In this document: one piece after another, positions 1-8,558 of the stretch
Layout: each line of letters opens with the position of its first letter
Numbering within the stretch: position 1 is the stretch's first letter
Source: an uncultured bacterium
Lineage (GTDB): Bacteria; Cyanobacteriota; Vampirovibrionia; Gastranaerophilales; Gastranaerophilaceae
Length of the DNA stretch: 17,906 nucleotides
NCBI GenBank assembly: GCA_947169755.1
Contig: CAMVQX010000018.1
Span: 1 to 17,906 of the forward strand
Direction of reading: 5' to 3'
Made by a program: the position numbers and the translations under genes
Notes under the pieces: model-generated
Databases searched by the model: none
What the model was told of the DNA's origin: nothing
Seen by the model: the letters and a program-made list of their open reading frames with translations, nothing else

Positions 1-2806
1 TAACATTTTTGTCCTGTCCGATACGGTATGTTCTGTCTGTAGCCTGATCTTCTACAGCAGGGTTCCACCACAAATCATAATGTATAACGTTAGTAGCACT
101 TGTAAGGTTCAAACCTGTACCTCCGGCTTTTAATGACAATACCATAATTTTGGCATCATCATCATTTTGGAATCTGTTTATTAATTCTTCACGCTGAGGA
201 ACGGTTAATGAACCATGGAAGAACAATACTTCCGTATTACATTCTTCAGAAATTACTTTGCACAATATGTCGCCCATTTCTTTATATTGGGTAAATATAA
301 GGGTCTTTTCACCATTTTCAAGTATATTTTGAACCGTTGAAATACATTTTTCCATTTTACCCGAAAGCTCTTTACCCATTTCTCCGCCCTTTAAGAATTG
401 GTAAGGGTGATTGCAAATTTGTTTTAATGCTGTAATAAGCTTGAATATATTTCCGCGTCTGTTTATTCCTGTAAATCCTGAAATTTTCTCCATCATTTCA
501 TTTAACGTTTGTTCATACAAAACGGCTTGTGGTTTTGCTAGATAACAATAGTCGTTGAGCACCATTTTTTCAGGTAAATCGGAAATAACTTTTTTATCTG
601 TTTTTAAACGTCTTAAAACAAACGGTGAAACGGACATTTTTAATTTTGCGGCACGCGATTTTTCCTTAAATCTTTCAATAGGAATTGCGTAACTTTTTTG
701 GAATTCTCTCAAGTTACCAAGATATCCGTGATTTATAAAATCGAAAATTGACCACAATTCTGTCAATCTATTTTCTACAGGAGTACCTGTCATTGCAATT
801 TTCACTTCAGATTTAAGCATTTTAATTGCTAAAGTTTGTGCAGTGTCAGGGTTTTTGATATTTTGAGCTTCATCTACGATTATCATTCCCCAATCTTGTT
901 TTTTGAGTTCTTCAACATCTATACGCATTATTGCATATGTTGTTAAAATAACATCGTGTTTAATATCAAGTTGTCTTTCAGCACCGTGGTAAATTACGGC
1001 ATCCAGTGATGGGGCAAATGTCTGAATTTCTTTAATCCAGTTACCCATTAGTGTTGTAGGACAAATTACAAGTACCGGCTTATTCAATTTATTTTCTTCT
1101 TTCATTTTGAGAATTAAACTCAGTACCTGAATTGTTTTACCGAGCCCCATATCATCTGCCATACAAGCCCCAAAACCTTTTGAAATATTTGTCCATAACC
1201 ATTTCAAGCCGGTAACCTGATACGGTCTTAATTCACCTTTTAAATCTTTCGGGACTGTAACATTTACAGGTTTATTAAAGTCTTGGATAACTTTAGCAAA
1301 TGCACTGTCATAATCAAAATCATATTGGTCAATTTGTCCGGACATTGCGGCGTGAATAAGTTCCATTCTTGACATTGTTTTAAGATTTGATTTTGCAATC
1401 TGTTCAAAGATTTTCTTTGTATCATCTTTATCTACAAGAACATATTTGTTTTTGTATTTTATTAATCCGTTTTGACCTTCTACGAGTTTATTAAACTCTT
1501 CAACAGACATTTTTTCATTTCCGATTGCAATTTCGTATGAAAAATCCAAAATATCATCAAGAGATATTTTCCCTGTTGTATTGTTATTAAAAATATCTGC
1601 AAGTTCTTTAGTTCTTGATGCTTTTACTTTTGTATTTATTGATGCTCTGGGAACGACTATATTTGTCAATTCTTTAGGTAAAATAACTTCAATCTGCGCC
1701 TTTTGAAGATAATATGCAGTTTGAGTAATAATTTTATAAACTTCATTTAAATTAAGATCCAGTGCAAGTTTGTCTTCATCTCCAAACAGTGTTTCCAACT
1801 CCGGCATATATCGTAATGCATAATTAAGTTGCTTTTCAACTATTCTCGCAATATCAGATGAGTTTGCGCCAAAAACAGTTTCATCTGTATATAATTTATC
1901 AATTAAAACATCTTCACCGGTTTTTCTATCTTTGATATGAACTTTTAATCTAAAAATTTCCTCATTATCAAGTTTTGTAATCTTAAAGAAAGGTATAATA
2001 TCATACTTACCAAGATAAAGTTCATCGAACCAAGATGCAAAGTTCTCGGCAAGATTTGCCCCTTTCATCATAGAACGCTGTTCCAAATCTTTAATCATAT
2101 AAGTTCCGGATTTTACATCTTTAAATCGGTAGGCTTTTATGGATAAGAATTTATAAATAACATAGTTTAAATAGTTATAAATAAAATCATTGATAAAATT
2201 CTTTGGTTTTTCACCTTTTATAAACAGATTATCAGGAATATTTTCTTCAAACTGATTAATTATTCTTGCAAGTTGTTGGCTGTTTATTATCGGTTCATAC
2301 ACAATCCTGAACATTGAACCATGAGTTTTCACTGTCGGGATGAAATATAGTTTTTCAATCAGTTTCATTACAAAATAGGTTAATTTGTTTAGATAGATAA
2401 ATGTTGGCGAAAGTGCTTCCAAATCAACTATATTTCCAAAACCGCCAAAGTAGTCTAAAACCAAATCTAAATTCATTGCATATCCAACTTTATCATCCAT
2501 CACTTCGGATTTAAATCTAAACAATGAACCTTTAGATTTTAGATAATATTGGAAATTATTGGTTGGAGTAACAAAAAATGACAATTTATCATTATTATTC
2601 ACTAAAAAGAAATCAGTATTGCGGGCAGGTGCATTTGGGCTTAAAAATATACCTGCAAATTCATCTTCTATAATTTGATAAATCATACTTAACGTATATC
2701 TGAAATCCTTATTTTTAAATCCTTCAGGATTTTCAGACAGGTTAAAAAACAACTCATCTACATTATTCTTTTTAAATGAAAAATCAATATCTAAATTTTT
2801 TGTCAT
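1..2806 (-). CDS. SNF2-family DEAD/DEAH-box helicase, 3' end outside window
   Basis: This is a Swi2/Snf2-type ATPase, a double-stranded-DNA translocase of the bacterial SWF/SNF class. I translated it by hand from ATG 2806; 935 codons are open with no frameshift seen and the C-terminus lies beyond the left edge. The first ~490 residues are a long N-terminal part without motifs I recognise, in the position of the SNF2-associated region of bacterial members. The ATPase core follows: Walker A MADDMGLGKT with K557, motif II DEAQ at 645-648, motif III MTGTPVENRL, a second lobe with LIFTQYKEMGD and LSLKAGGTGLNLTSA, and motif VI QATDRTYRIGQ at 921-931 with its arginine fingers. The start lies 3 bases after the gpmI stop, with only a weak AGG ribosome site inside the gpmI end, so it is probably co-transcribed with and coupled to gpmI. 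The biological role cannot be read from the sequence. Confidence 0.92.
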   Translation of the reverse strand, partial: MTKNLDIDFSFKKNNVDELFFNLSENPEGFKNKDFRYTLSMIYQIIEDEFAGIFLSPNAPARNTDFFLVNNNDKLSFFVTPTNNFQYYLKSKGSLFRFKSEVMDDKVGYAMNLDLVLDYFGGFGNIVDLEALSPTFIYLNKLTYFVMKLIEKLYFIPTVKTHGSMFRIVYEPIINSQQLARIINQFEENIPDNLFIKGEKPKNFINDFIYNYLNYVIYKFLSIKAYRFKDVKSGTYMIKDLEQRSMMKGANLAENFASWFDELYLGKYDIIPFFKITKLDNEEIFRLKVHIKDRKTGEDVLIDKLYTDETVFGANSSDIARIVEKQLNYALRYMPELETLFGDEDKLALDLNLNEVYKIITQTAYYLQKAQIEVILPKELTNIVVPRASINTKVKASRTKELADIFNNNTTGKISLDDILDFSYEIAIGNEKMSVEEFNKLVEGQNGLIKYKNKYVLVDKDDTKKIFEQIAKSNLKTMSRMELIHAAMSGQIDQYDFDYDSAFAKVIQDFNKPVNVTVPKDLKGELRPYQVTGLKWLWTNISKGFGACMADDMGLGKTIQVLSLILKMKEENKLNKPVLVICPTTLMGNWIKEIQTFAPSLDAVIYHGAERQLDIKHDVILTTYAIMRIDVEELKKQDWGMIIVDEAQNIKNPDTAQTLAIKMLKSEVKIAMTGTPVENRLTELWSIFDFINHGYLGNLREFQKSYAIPIERFKEKSRAAKLKMSVSPFVLRRLKTDKKVISDLPEKMVLNDYCYLAKPQAVLYEQTLNEMMEKISGFTGINRRGNIFKLITALKQICNHPYQFLKGGEMGKELSGKMEKCISTVQNILENGEKTLIFTQYKEMGDILCKVISEECNTEVLFFHGSLTVPQREELINRFQNDDDAKIMVLSLKAGGTGLNLTSATNVIHYDLWWNPAVEDQATDRTYRIGQDKNV

Positions 2807-2809
2807 AAT

Positions 2810-4339
2810 CTATTGCCTAATTAAACTATTTCCGTCCATTTCTACAGGTTGTTTTATTCCCATTAATTGCAATATTGTCGGGGCGATATCACATAAAGCA
2901 CCGTCTTCTTTTAATTGCATATTTTTTGATGCGTTAATTAAAACAAACGGAACTTTGTTAGTTGTATGTGCAGTTTGCGGTTTGCCTGTATCTGGGTTTA
3001 CCATTACTTCTGAGTTCCCGTGATCTGCTGTCAAAAGCATAACTACATTATTTTCTTTACAAGCTTGCGCAATTTTTCCGACACATTCATCAACGACCTT
3101 ACAAGCTTTTGTCGCAGCTTCGATTACACCGGTATGCCCAACCATATCCGGATTAGCGAAATTAACTAACACAAATCCGTAATCAGGATTGTTTACCGCT
3201 TTTAATACGTTTTCGCATACTTCCGGTGCACTCATTTCCGGCTGTAAATCGTATGTAGCGACTTTGGGTGACGGAACAAGTACGCGGGTTTCATTTGGTT
3301 GTGGTTCATCAATTCCCCCGTTAAAAAAGAATGTAACGTGCGCATATTTTTCGGTTTCAGCGGTTCTGAATTGTTTAACACCATTAGCTTCCAAAACATC
3401 ACCCAGTATATTAACTAATTTTTCTTTTGGAAATGCTACAGGAAAAGTAAAATCTTCGTTATATTTTGTCATAGTTACGTAATAAAGATTTTTTAGCACT
3501 TTTTTACGATTGAAACCATCAAAATTCTCAAAATTTAAAGCTTTTGAGATTTCTCTTGCTCTATCAGGACGATAGTTAAAGAAAATAATTGCGTCATTGT
3601 CTTTAATACGCGACTCATCACCACCAATTACAGTCGGAAGAACAAATTCGTCATTATCTCCTCTGACATAAGATTCTTTTACACCTTCGCAAGCTGATGC
3701 TGAGTGCTCACCTTCGCCTAATAAAAGTGCATTATATCCTTTTTCTACTCTCTCCCAGCGGTTATCTCTGTCCATTATGTAATATCTTCCGATAATAGTC
3801 GCAATTTTAGGAAGATTATATTTTTGAAGTTCTTCTTCTACTTTTTGAAGATATGTGCAAGCACTTTGAGGGGGAGTATCGCGTCCGTCAAGAAATGCAT
3901 GTACATAAACTTTTTTCAATCCTTCATCAGAGGCTAATTTTATCAATGCCAATAAGTGATCTAATGATGAATGCACTCCGCCGGTTGAAACAAGTCCGAA
4001 AATATGTAATGAAGAATTATTTTTCTTTGCGTGATTTATTGCATTCAAAAATCTTTCATTTTTAAAGAATGTTCCGTCTTTTATTGATCTGTTTATTTTA
4101 GACAAATCCTGATAAACAATCCTGCCTGCGCCAAGATTAAGGTGTCCGACTTCACTGTTACCCATTTGACCTTCAGGGAGGCCTACATACTCGCCGTCTG
4201 CATGTATTGAAATAGATGGATTATCTTTAATTAATTTATCTACATTAATTGAATTTGCAAGTTTAGTTGCATCAAATTCGGGGTGGTTCTGGCTGATTCC
4301 CCAGCCATCCATAATACATAATAAAACTCTTTGTGTCAT
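2810..4339 (-). CDS. gpmI: 2,3-bisphosphoglycerate-independent phosphoglycerate mutase
   Basis: This enzyme interconverts 3- and 2-phosphoglycerate in lower glycolysis and gluconeogenesis, using a phosphoserine intermediate and two metal ions (normally Mn) in the cytoplasm. At 509 residues it has the family's usual length (~510). All expected catalytic elements are visible: metal-binding D11 in MDGWG, nucleophile S62 in GQMGNSEVGH, H123 in GGVHSS, HAFLDGRDTPP near 147-157, RPDR at 257-260, D398 and H402 in NPDMVGHTG, D439 and H440 in TADHGNSE, and H458. The start at 4339 is supported by a GAGGAG ribosome site 8 bases upstream (4348-4353). It follows yjbQ by 58 bases, and a promoter lies in that gap, so it can be transcribed alone or by read-through. 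The helicase gene follows within 3 bases. Confidence 0.98.
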   Translation of the reverse strand: MTQRVLLCIMDGWGISQNHPEFDATKLANSINVDKLIKDNPSISIHADGEYVGLPEGQMGNSEVGHLNLGAGRIVYQDLSKINRSIKDGTFFKNERFLNAINHAKKNNSSLHIFGLVSTGGVHSSLDHLLALIKLASDEGLKKVYVHAFLDGRDTPPQSACTYLQKVEEELQKYNLPKIATIIGRYYIMDRDNRWERVEKGYNALLLGEGEHSASACEGVKESYVRGDNDEFVLPTVIGGDESRIKDNDAIIFFNYRPDRAREISKALNFENFDGFNRKKVLKNLYYVTMTKYNEDFTFPVAFPKEKLVNILGDVLEANGVKQFRTAETEKYAHVTFFFNGGIDEPQPNETRVLVPSPKVATYDLQPEMSAPEVCENVLKAVNNPDYGFVLVNFANPDMVGHTGVIEAATKACKVVDECVGKIAQACKENNVVMLLTADHGNSEVMVNPDTGKPQTAHTTNKVPFVLINASKNMQLKEDGALCDIAPTILQLMGIKQPVEMDGNSLIRQ

Positions 4340-4361
4340 TTTAAATACTCCTCATTAGAAT

Positions 4362-4390
4362 ATTTTAGCAAGAACACAAATCAAATACAA
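4362..4390 (-). promoter_or_regulatory. Sigma-70-type promoter of gpmI
   Basis: On the minus strand a -35 TTGTAT (4390-4385) is followed after exactly 17 bases by TAAAAT (4367-4362), preceded by TGC, which makes an extended -10. Transcription would start near 4355, giving a leader of about 16 bases that carries the GAGGAG ribosome site. Seen by eye only; start-site mapping would settle it. Confidence 0.6.
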
Positions 4391-4397
4391 GAGCGAA

Positions 4398-4814
4398 TTA
4401 ATAAACAATCTGTATATATACGGTACGTGTGCGAGCTTTATTGTCAAAATCAACCAATACAATCTGCTGCCATTGCCCAAGCTGTAACGCCCCATCAATC
4501 AACGGTATCATTGTTGAATTTCCGACAATGGAAGCTCTGACGTGTGCATAACCGTTTCCATCATGCCAAGTCTCATCATGGTGATAATCTTTATTCACAG
4601 GTGCAATTCTATCTAATGCCTCCGGTAAATCGACTAATAGACCTGGCTCAAATTCAATATTTGTTACAGAAACCGTACTCCCTGCAACATAGACATGCAC
4701 AACTGCGTTTTGAAGTGAATGCGCATATACTGTATGTTTTACTTTTTGTGTAATATCTACAATGTCTGTGTTTCCTTTAGTATTTACCGAAAATTTATCA
4801 TTTATTATTGTCAT
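4398..4814 (-). CDS. yjbQ: YjbQ / UPF0047 family protein
   Basis: This 138-residue protein matches the small YjbQ (UPF0047, TIGR00149) family along its full length. The signatures are DITQKV near the N-terminus, an EPGL-containing strand, DYHHDE, a GNGYAHVRAS segment, and GALQLGQWQQIVLVDFD close to the C-terminus. The conserved histidines, glutamate and DGxLxLGxWQ loop form the family's presumed active-site pocket. E. coli YjbQ has been reported to have thiamine-phosphate-synthase-like activity in vitro or as a suppressor, but the true role of the family is unsettled, so I assign no reaction. The ATG overlaps the stop of the upstream amidohydrolase-like gene in an ATGA arrangement. An AAGGAG (4836-4831) lies 16 bases before the ATG, too far for a standard ribosome site, so translational coupling is likely. 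Confidence 0.92.
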   Translation of the reverse strand: MTIINDKFSVNTKGNTDIVDITQKVKHTVYAHSLQNAVVHVYVAGSTVSVTNIEFEPGLLVDLPEALDRIAPVNKDYHHDETWHDGNGYAHVRASIVGNSTMIPLIDGALQLGQWQQIVLVDFDNKARTRTVYIQIVY

Positions 4815-6118
4815 AAACTAAATCTTACAACTCCTTTTTTTATTAATTTTCTGCCTTTTGAATAGGTAGAATAAGGAACATCTTGTTTTATAATATCGTT
4901 ATAATCCTCGCCGTCCATAAGCTTAAATACGTTAAAATCAGCATCTTTTCCTTTTTCGATTGTTCCTATTACATTATCCAACCTAAGGATTCTTGCAGGA
5001 TAAATTGTCAAATATTTTATTAATTCAACAGTATCTAAAATGCCATCTTTGTTACATTCAGAGGCTAATTTTAACAGACTGAAATTTTTATTATTTGAAA
5101 AACTTTGTGATGAAAATCCGAAATTTTCTTTAAAATGTTCAAGAACAGTAGAAAATTCTAATTTTTTATTACAAATTTCTTCGCTATATCTCGGTTGATA
5201 TATGAATTTTACACCGGTTTGTGCTAATGCATCTAAATCTTTTTCGTCATAATTTGCATTTACAACAAGTACTTTTTTAGTCAAAACTTTCAAATTATCA
5301 AGGTATTGTACAGGTGTTAGTTCTTTAATATACGGGCTAATTTTTTTAAGCCCCATAAATTTGTGAAGTATATCAATATCCGAAAATCCATGTTCAAGCC
5401 ATTCCATTTCGTCTTGACATTCAGCAAATCTTGTCATCATAAGCATATTATGCTTGCGGCAATATTTTGAAAACAATTCCCAAAGTTTTCTATGAGCGCC
5501 TGAAGCTGAATTTAGCATAATACCAATATGAGTATTTTCACCTTTGTGCCAAATATATTCTTCTACTTTATCTCTCAATGACTTAAATGTTTTTTTGCTG
5601 TTATCTTTGCTATCGGAAAAGACCTCAAAGAAGAGATAATTTTTTATTGGTAATTTATTTATTAATTCAAAATATTTATATTCTTTTGAAACTTGAGCAA
5701 TACAAGTTGTACCTGCTTTTACAGATTCAATGACGCCATGTTTAAATGATTCAATTTTTTGATTTCTGTCGAGTGTAAAATAGTTACTTAAGATTCCAGC
5801 CCACTTTCTCGAATAATTATCTTGAGCAACTCCGGCAAAATTGTATTTTAAAGCGCACATCATAAAGAATTTTTTGAGTCTGCGTTTTAAATCTCCTGGT
5901 TTTGCGTCTAAAATATCAGTAAATTGATATTGTGTTAACAAATCAACAAACCCCGGAGTGATTACGGCATTTCCTAAATCTTTGACATATTTTTCTTCAA
6001 AATTAACTTCTGAATTTGGAATTATGTCGATGATTTTTCCTTCATCAACAACAATAGCCATATCCCTCAAAACTTCATCGGCAGAAGTTAATATCCATTT
6101 CGCCTTATAACATTTCAT
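4811..6118 (-). CDS. Amidohydrolase-fold protein lacking the metal ligands
   Basis: This 435-residue protein has the layout of the MtaD/TrzN/SsnA-like branch of the amidohydrolase superfamily: an N-terminal beta-sandwich strand (WILTSADEVLRDMAIVVDEGKI), PGFVDL at 55-60 entering the barrel, and a C-terminal segment ending in IGTIEKGKDADFNVF (384-398). By family alignment made by eye, the metal and catalytic positions are all changed. The HxH is L61-T-Q63, the histidine before the AE motif (FAEC, 231-234) is R230, the next histidine is N287, and the GTD aspartate is S336 in FGFSSQS. A normal deaminase or hydrolase reaction is therefore unlikely. The frame is intact, so this looks like a maintained non-enzymatic or altered protein rather than a decaying gene. 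No Shine-Dalgarno is present; a promoter lies 6 bases upstream of the ATG. Its stop overlaps the yjbQ start. Fold assignment is solid; function unknown. Confidence 0.85.
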   Translation of the reverse strand: MKCYKAKWILTSADEVLRDMAIVVDEGKIIDIIPNSEVNFEEKYVKDLGNAVITPGFVDLLTQYQFTDILDAKPGDLKRRLKKFFMMCALKYNFAGVAQDNYSRKWAGILSNYFTLDRNQKIESFKHGVIESVKAGTTCIAQVSKEYKYFELINKLPIKNYLFFEVFSDSKDNSKKTFKSLRDKVEEYIWHKGENTHIGIMLNSASGAHRKLWELFSKYCRKHNMLMMTRFAECQDEMEWLEHGFSDIDILHKFMGLKKISPYIKELTPVQYLDNLKVLTKKVLVVNANYDEKDLDALAQTGVKFIYQPRYSEEICNKKLEFSTVLEHFKENFGFSSQSFSNNKNFSLLKLASECNKDGILDTVELIKYLTIYPARILRLDNVIGTIEKGKDADFNVFKLMDGEDYNDIIKQDVPYSTYSKGRKLIKKGVVRFSL

Positions 6119-6124
6119 AAAGTG

Positions 6125-6153
6125 ATTATATATTATGAAAAATAAAAATACAA
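6125..6153 (-). promoter_or_regulatory. Promoter of the amidohydrolase-like gene, probably leaderless
   Basis: The minus strand shows TTGTAT (6153-6148), a 17-base spacer, and a perfect TATAAT (6130-6125). Only six bases (6124-6119) separate the -10 from the ATG at 6118, so transcription should begin at or next to the start codon. It sits in the 43-base gap after obgE, giving this gene its own transcription in addition to read-through. Confidence 0.6.
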
Positions 6154-6161
6154 GAGTTTAA

Positions 6162-7436
6162 TTAACCGTACATTTCATCGGCATAGAAAACGAATTCAAG
6201 ATGTCCGATAATTATTGTATCGCCGTCTTTGATTCCTTTTTGGGTTAATTCATCAAAAACGCCCATACCCTTCAAAATATTTTGAAATCTTATAACTTGT
6301 TCTGAGTTGCGTTCATCAGTTACACCTGCAATACGCTCAATTTTTCCGCCTTGAATTATATAGGTGTCTTTTGCAGCTTTGATAATCTCAAATGTACTGT
6401 CATCATTATTATATGCGCCTAAATCTTCTTCAACAATAATTTCCGTTTCAGGCTTTGGAATTTCATCAACTTTTTCTCCGACAAAATCTAGCAGTTTGTC
6501 TAAGTTTTCGCCTGTTACAGCAGAAATCATAAATATATCAGAACCAAATTGTTTTTTAAGTTCGGCTATTTTTGATTCATCAATAGCATCGATTTTATTA
6601 ATTACAACTATTTGATAGAGATTTGCCAAGCGTTCGGAATATTTTTCTAATTCCAAATTAATTTTTTTATAATTTTCGTAAGGATTATCTTCTGTTCCGT
6701 CAATCAAATGTAAAAGGAAACGGCATCTTTCAACGTGTCGTAAAAAGTCGTGTCCGAGTCCCACACCTTCTGAAGCTCCCTCAATTAATCCCGGAATATC
6801 TGCAACAACATACCCGTCACCTGAACGTTTTGTAACTACTCCAAGATTAGGTATAAGCGTTGTAAACGGATAATCGGCTATTTTGGGTTTCGCTGAACTT
6901 ATTCTGCTTATTAAGGTTGATTTACCGGCATTTGGCATCCCTAATAAACCTACATCTGCAATAAGCTTCAATTCTAAAAATAATTCACGCTCAATAGGCG
7001 GTTCACCCGGTTCACAAAATTGCGGAGCTCTTTTTTGTGCAGTGGCGAATCTTGCATTTCCTCTTCCGCCTCTTCCTCCTTTTGCGACAAGAACAGTTTG
7101 TTCGTGATGAGTTAAATCGGCAATGATGTTACCGGTTTTTACATCTTTTACAACAGTTCCAACAGGAACTTTTATATATAAATCTTCTGCGCAGCGGCCG
7201 TGCATATTTTTTATGCCGCCATTTTCTCCGCCTTTTGCTTTAAATACAGATTTATGTTTAAAATCCATCAATGTTGACATATTTTCATCTGCAATCAAGT
7301 ATACGTCGCCGCCTCTGCCGCCATCACCGCCTGCGGGACCACCTTTGTCAACGTATTTTTCTCTGCGCCATGCAACCATTCCGTTGCCGCCGCGTCCTGA
7401 TACAACTCTGATTTTTGATTTATCGATAAATTTCAT
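6162..7436 (-). CDS. obgE: GTPase Obg/CgtA
   Basis: Obg is an essential GTPase that binds the large ribosomal subunit and acts in its maturation and in stress signalling. The 424 residues contain all three family domains. Residues 1-157 are the glycine-rich Obg fold (many GG pairs, e.g. GGPAGGDGGRGGD near 32-44). Residues ~158-325 are the G domain, with G1 GMPNAGKS (166-173), the G2 threonines 192-193, G3 DIPG (213-216), G4 NKID (280-283) and G5 SAVTG (305-309). The C-terminus (~345-424) is an OCT domain with the GVFDELTQKGIKDGD signature. It heads the leftward cluster and diverges from tsaD across 69 bases. The ATG at 7436 begins the conserved MKFIDK sequence, but no Shine-Dalgarno precedes it. 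The strongly proline-rich open frames on the opposite strand are reflections of its glycine codons. Confidence 0.98.
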   Translation of the reverse strand: MKFIDKSKIRVVSGRGGNGMVAWRREKYVDKGGPAGGDGGRGGDVYLIADENMSTLMDFKHKSVFKAKGGENGGIKNMHGRCAEDLYIKVPVGTVVKDVKTGNIIADLTHHEQTVLVAKGGRGGRGNARFATAQKRAPQFCEPGEPPIERELFLELKLIADVGLLGMPNAGKSTLISRISSAKPKIADYPFTTLIPNLGVVTKRSGDGYVVADIPGLIEGASEGVGLGHDFLRHVERCRFLLHLIDGTEDNPYENYKKINLELEKYSERLANLYQIVVINKIDAIDESKIAELKKQFGSDIFMISAVTGENLDKLLDFVGEKVDEIPKPETEIIVEEDLGAYNNDDSTFEIIKAAKDTYIIQGGKIERIAGVTDERNSEQVIRFQNILKGMGVFDELTQKGIKDGDTIIIGHLEFVFYADEMYG

Positions 7437-7469
7437 CTTAGTATTATTCTGGGAATTATCCTATCTGTA

Positions 7470-7496
7470 TTGTTTTATTAGTTTTCGTAATATAAT
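7470..7496 (+). promoter_or_regulatory. Candidate promoter of tsaD
   Basis: A perfect TATAAT lies at 7491-7496, nine bases before the tsaD ATG (7506), and a TTGTTT at 7470-7475 is a possible -35 with a short 15-base spacer. A start site near 7503 leaves essentially no leader. No Shine-Dalgarno is present. The weak -35 and non-ideal spacing keep confidence moderate. Confidence 0.42.
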
Positions 7497-7505
7497 AAAT
7501 ATACT

Positions 7506-8558
7506 ATGAAAAATACAAAATACAAATTATATTCAAAAGAATCTGTTGAAATTGGCCCCGATAGCGGATATGACAATTATATAATGGCAATAGAATCAAG
7601 CTGTGATGAAACAGCATGTGCAATAGTCAAAAATGGTAGGGAAGTTATTGCGAACGTTGTTGCATCTCAAATAAAGACTCACGCTCAATTTGGCGGGGTA
7701 ATCCCTGAAATTGCTGCCAGAGAACATCTTGATTCTATTAATATAGTTATAGAAGAAGCCTTTAAACAAGCAAAAGATAATGCAAATATTGAACCTGATG
7801 ATATTTCAGCTTTCGCTGCAACTGTTGGCCCGGGATTGGTTGGGTGCTTGCTTGTAGGTTTAAATGCAGCAAAAACTCTTGCGCTTACATTTGATAAACC
7901 ATTTATTGGGGTAAATCATTTAAATGCACATTTGTGCGGCAATTATTTAGATACAGATTTAAAACCGCCTTTTATGGCACTTTTGGTAAGCGGAGGGCAT
8001 ACCCAAATTATTGATGTTAAATCATACAGTGAACAGCATATTTTAGGTGAAACCATTGATGATGCTGTTGGCGAGGCTTATGATAAAGTTGCAAGGCTTA
8101 TTGGACTACCTTATCCGGGAGGCCCTAAACTCGATAAATTGGCTCAGGAAGGTAACCCGCATGCATTCAAATTGCCTGAAGGTAAAGTTGACGGGTATAA
8201 TTTTAGTTTTAGCGGTCTGAAAACAGCAGTTTTAAGGTTGGTAAAATCCTTCGACGGTGAAATTCCGACAAATGACATCTGCGCAAGTTTTCAAGAAACT
8301 GTTTCTGCTACGCTGCTAAAAAAGTTGAAATTGGCGCTTGAAAAATCAGGTTATAAACAGGTAGTTATTGCAGGCGGTGTAGCTGCAAATTCCGAAATCC
8401 GCAAAAAAATATTTAATCTTGAAAATGAAGGTTACAAGGTATTTGCACCACCAATGAAATATTGTACGGATAATGCGGCTATGGTTGCGTCTTGTGCTTA
8501 TTTCAATACAAACACTTTTGATGATGTTAATGTTGAAGTATTCTCACGAGTGAAGTAG
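7506..8558 (+). CDS. tsaD: tRNA N6-adenosine threonylcarbamoyltransferase TsaD
   Basis: TsaD (Kae1/YgjD/Gcp) transfers the threonylcarbamoyl group onto A37 of ANN-decoding tRNAs, working with TsaB and TsaE and the donor made by TsaC. The 350 residues show the ASKHA-fold signatures: ESSCDETACAI (30-40), GGVIPEIAAREH (63-74), the VGPGLVG loop, metal ligands H138 and H142 in GVNHLNAH, SGGHTQ (162-167), DDAVGEAYDKVAR, FSGLKTA, AGGVAANSEIRK and metal-binding D322 in CTDNAAM. About 24 residues precede the usual family N-terminus (NYIMAIESSC), so M27 (ATG at 7584) is an alternative start. The upstream ATG is kept because a -10 lies just before it and the NYI strand would be lost with M27. Its last 15 bases overlap the convergent GshB-like gene. 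Confidence 0.97.
   Translation: MKNTKYKLYSKESVEIGPDSGYDNYIMAIESSCDETACAIVKNGREVIANVVASQIKTHAQFGGVIPEIAAREHLDSINIVIEEAFKQAKDNANIEPDDISAFAATVGPGLVGCLLVGLNAAKTLALTFDKPFIGVNHLNAHLCGNYLDTDLKPPFMALLVSGGHTQIIDVKSYSEQHILGETIDDAVGEAYDKVARLIGLPYPGGPKLDKLAQEGNPHAFKLPEGKVDGYNFSFSGLKTAVLRLVKSFDGEIPTNDICASFQETVSATLLKKLKLALEKSGYKQVVIAGGVAANSEIRKKIFNLENEGYKVFAPPMKYCTDNAAMVASCAYFNTNTFDDVNVEVFSRVK

Noticed and set aside
4831..4836. AAGGAG (minus strand) as the yjbQ ribosome site
   Set aside because: It is 16 bases from the ATG, beyond normal spacing, and lies inside the amidohydrolase-like coding region; coupling through ATGA explains the start better.
7123..7509. Proline-rich open frame opposite the obgE 5' end
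   Set aside because: It is the complement of the glycine-rich Obg domain, with no plausible start region and no homology signal; obgE is certain.
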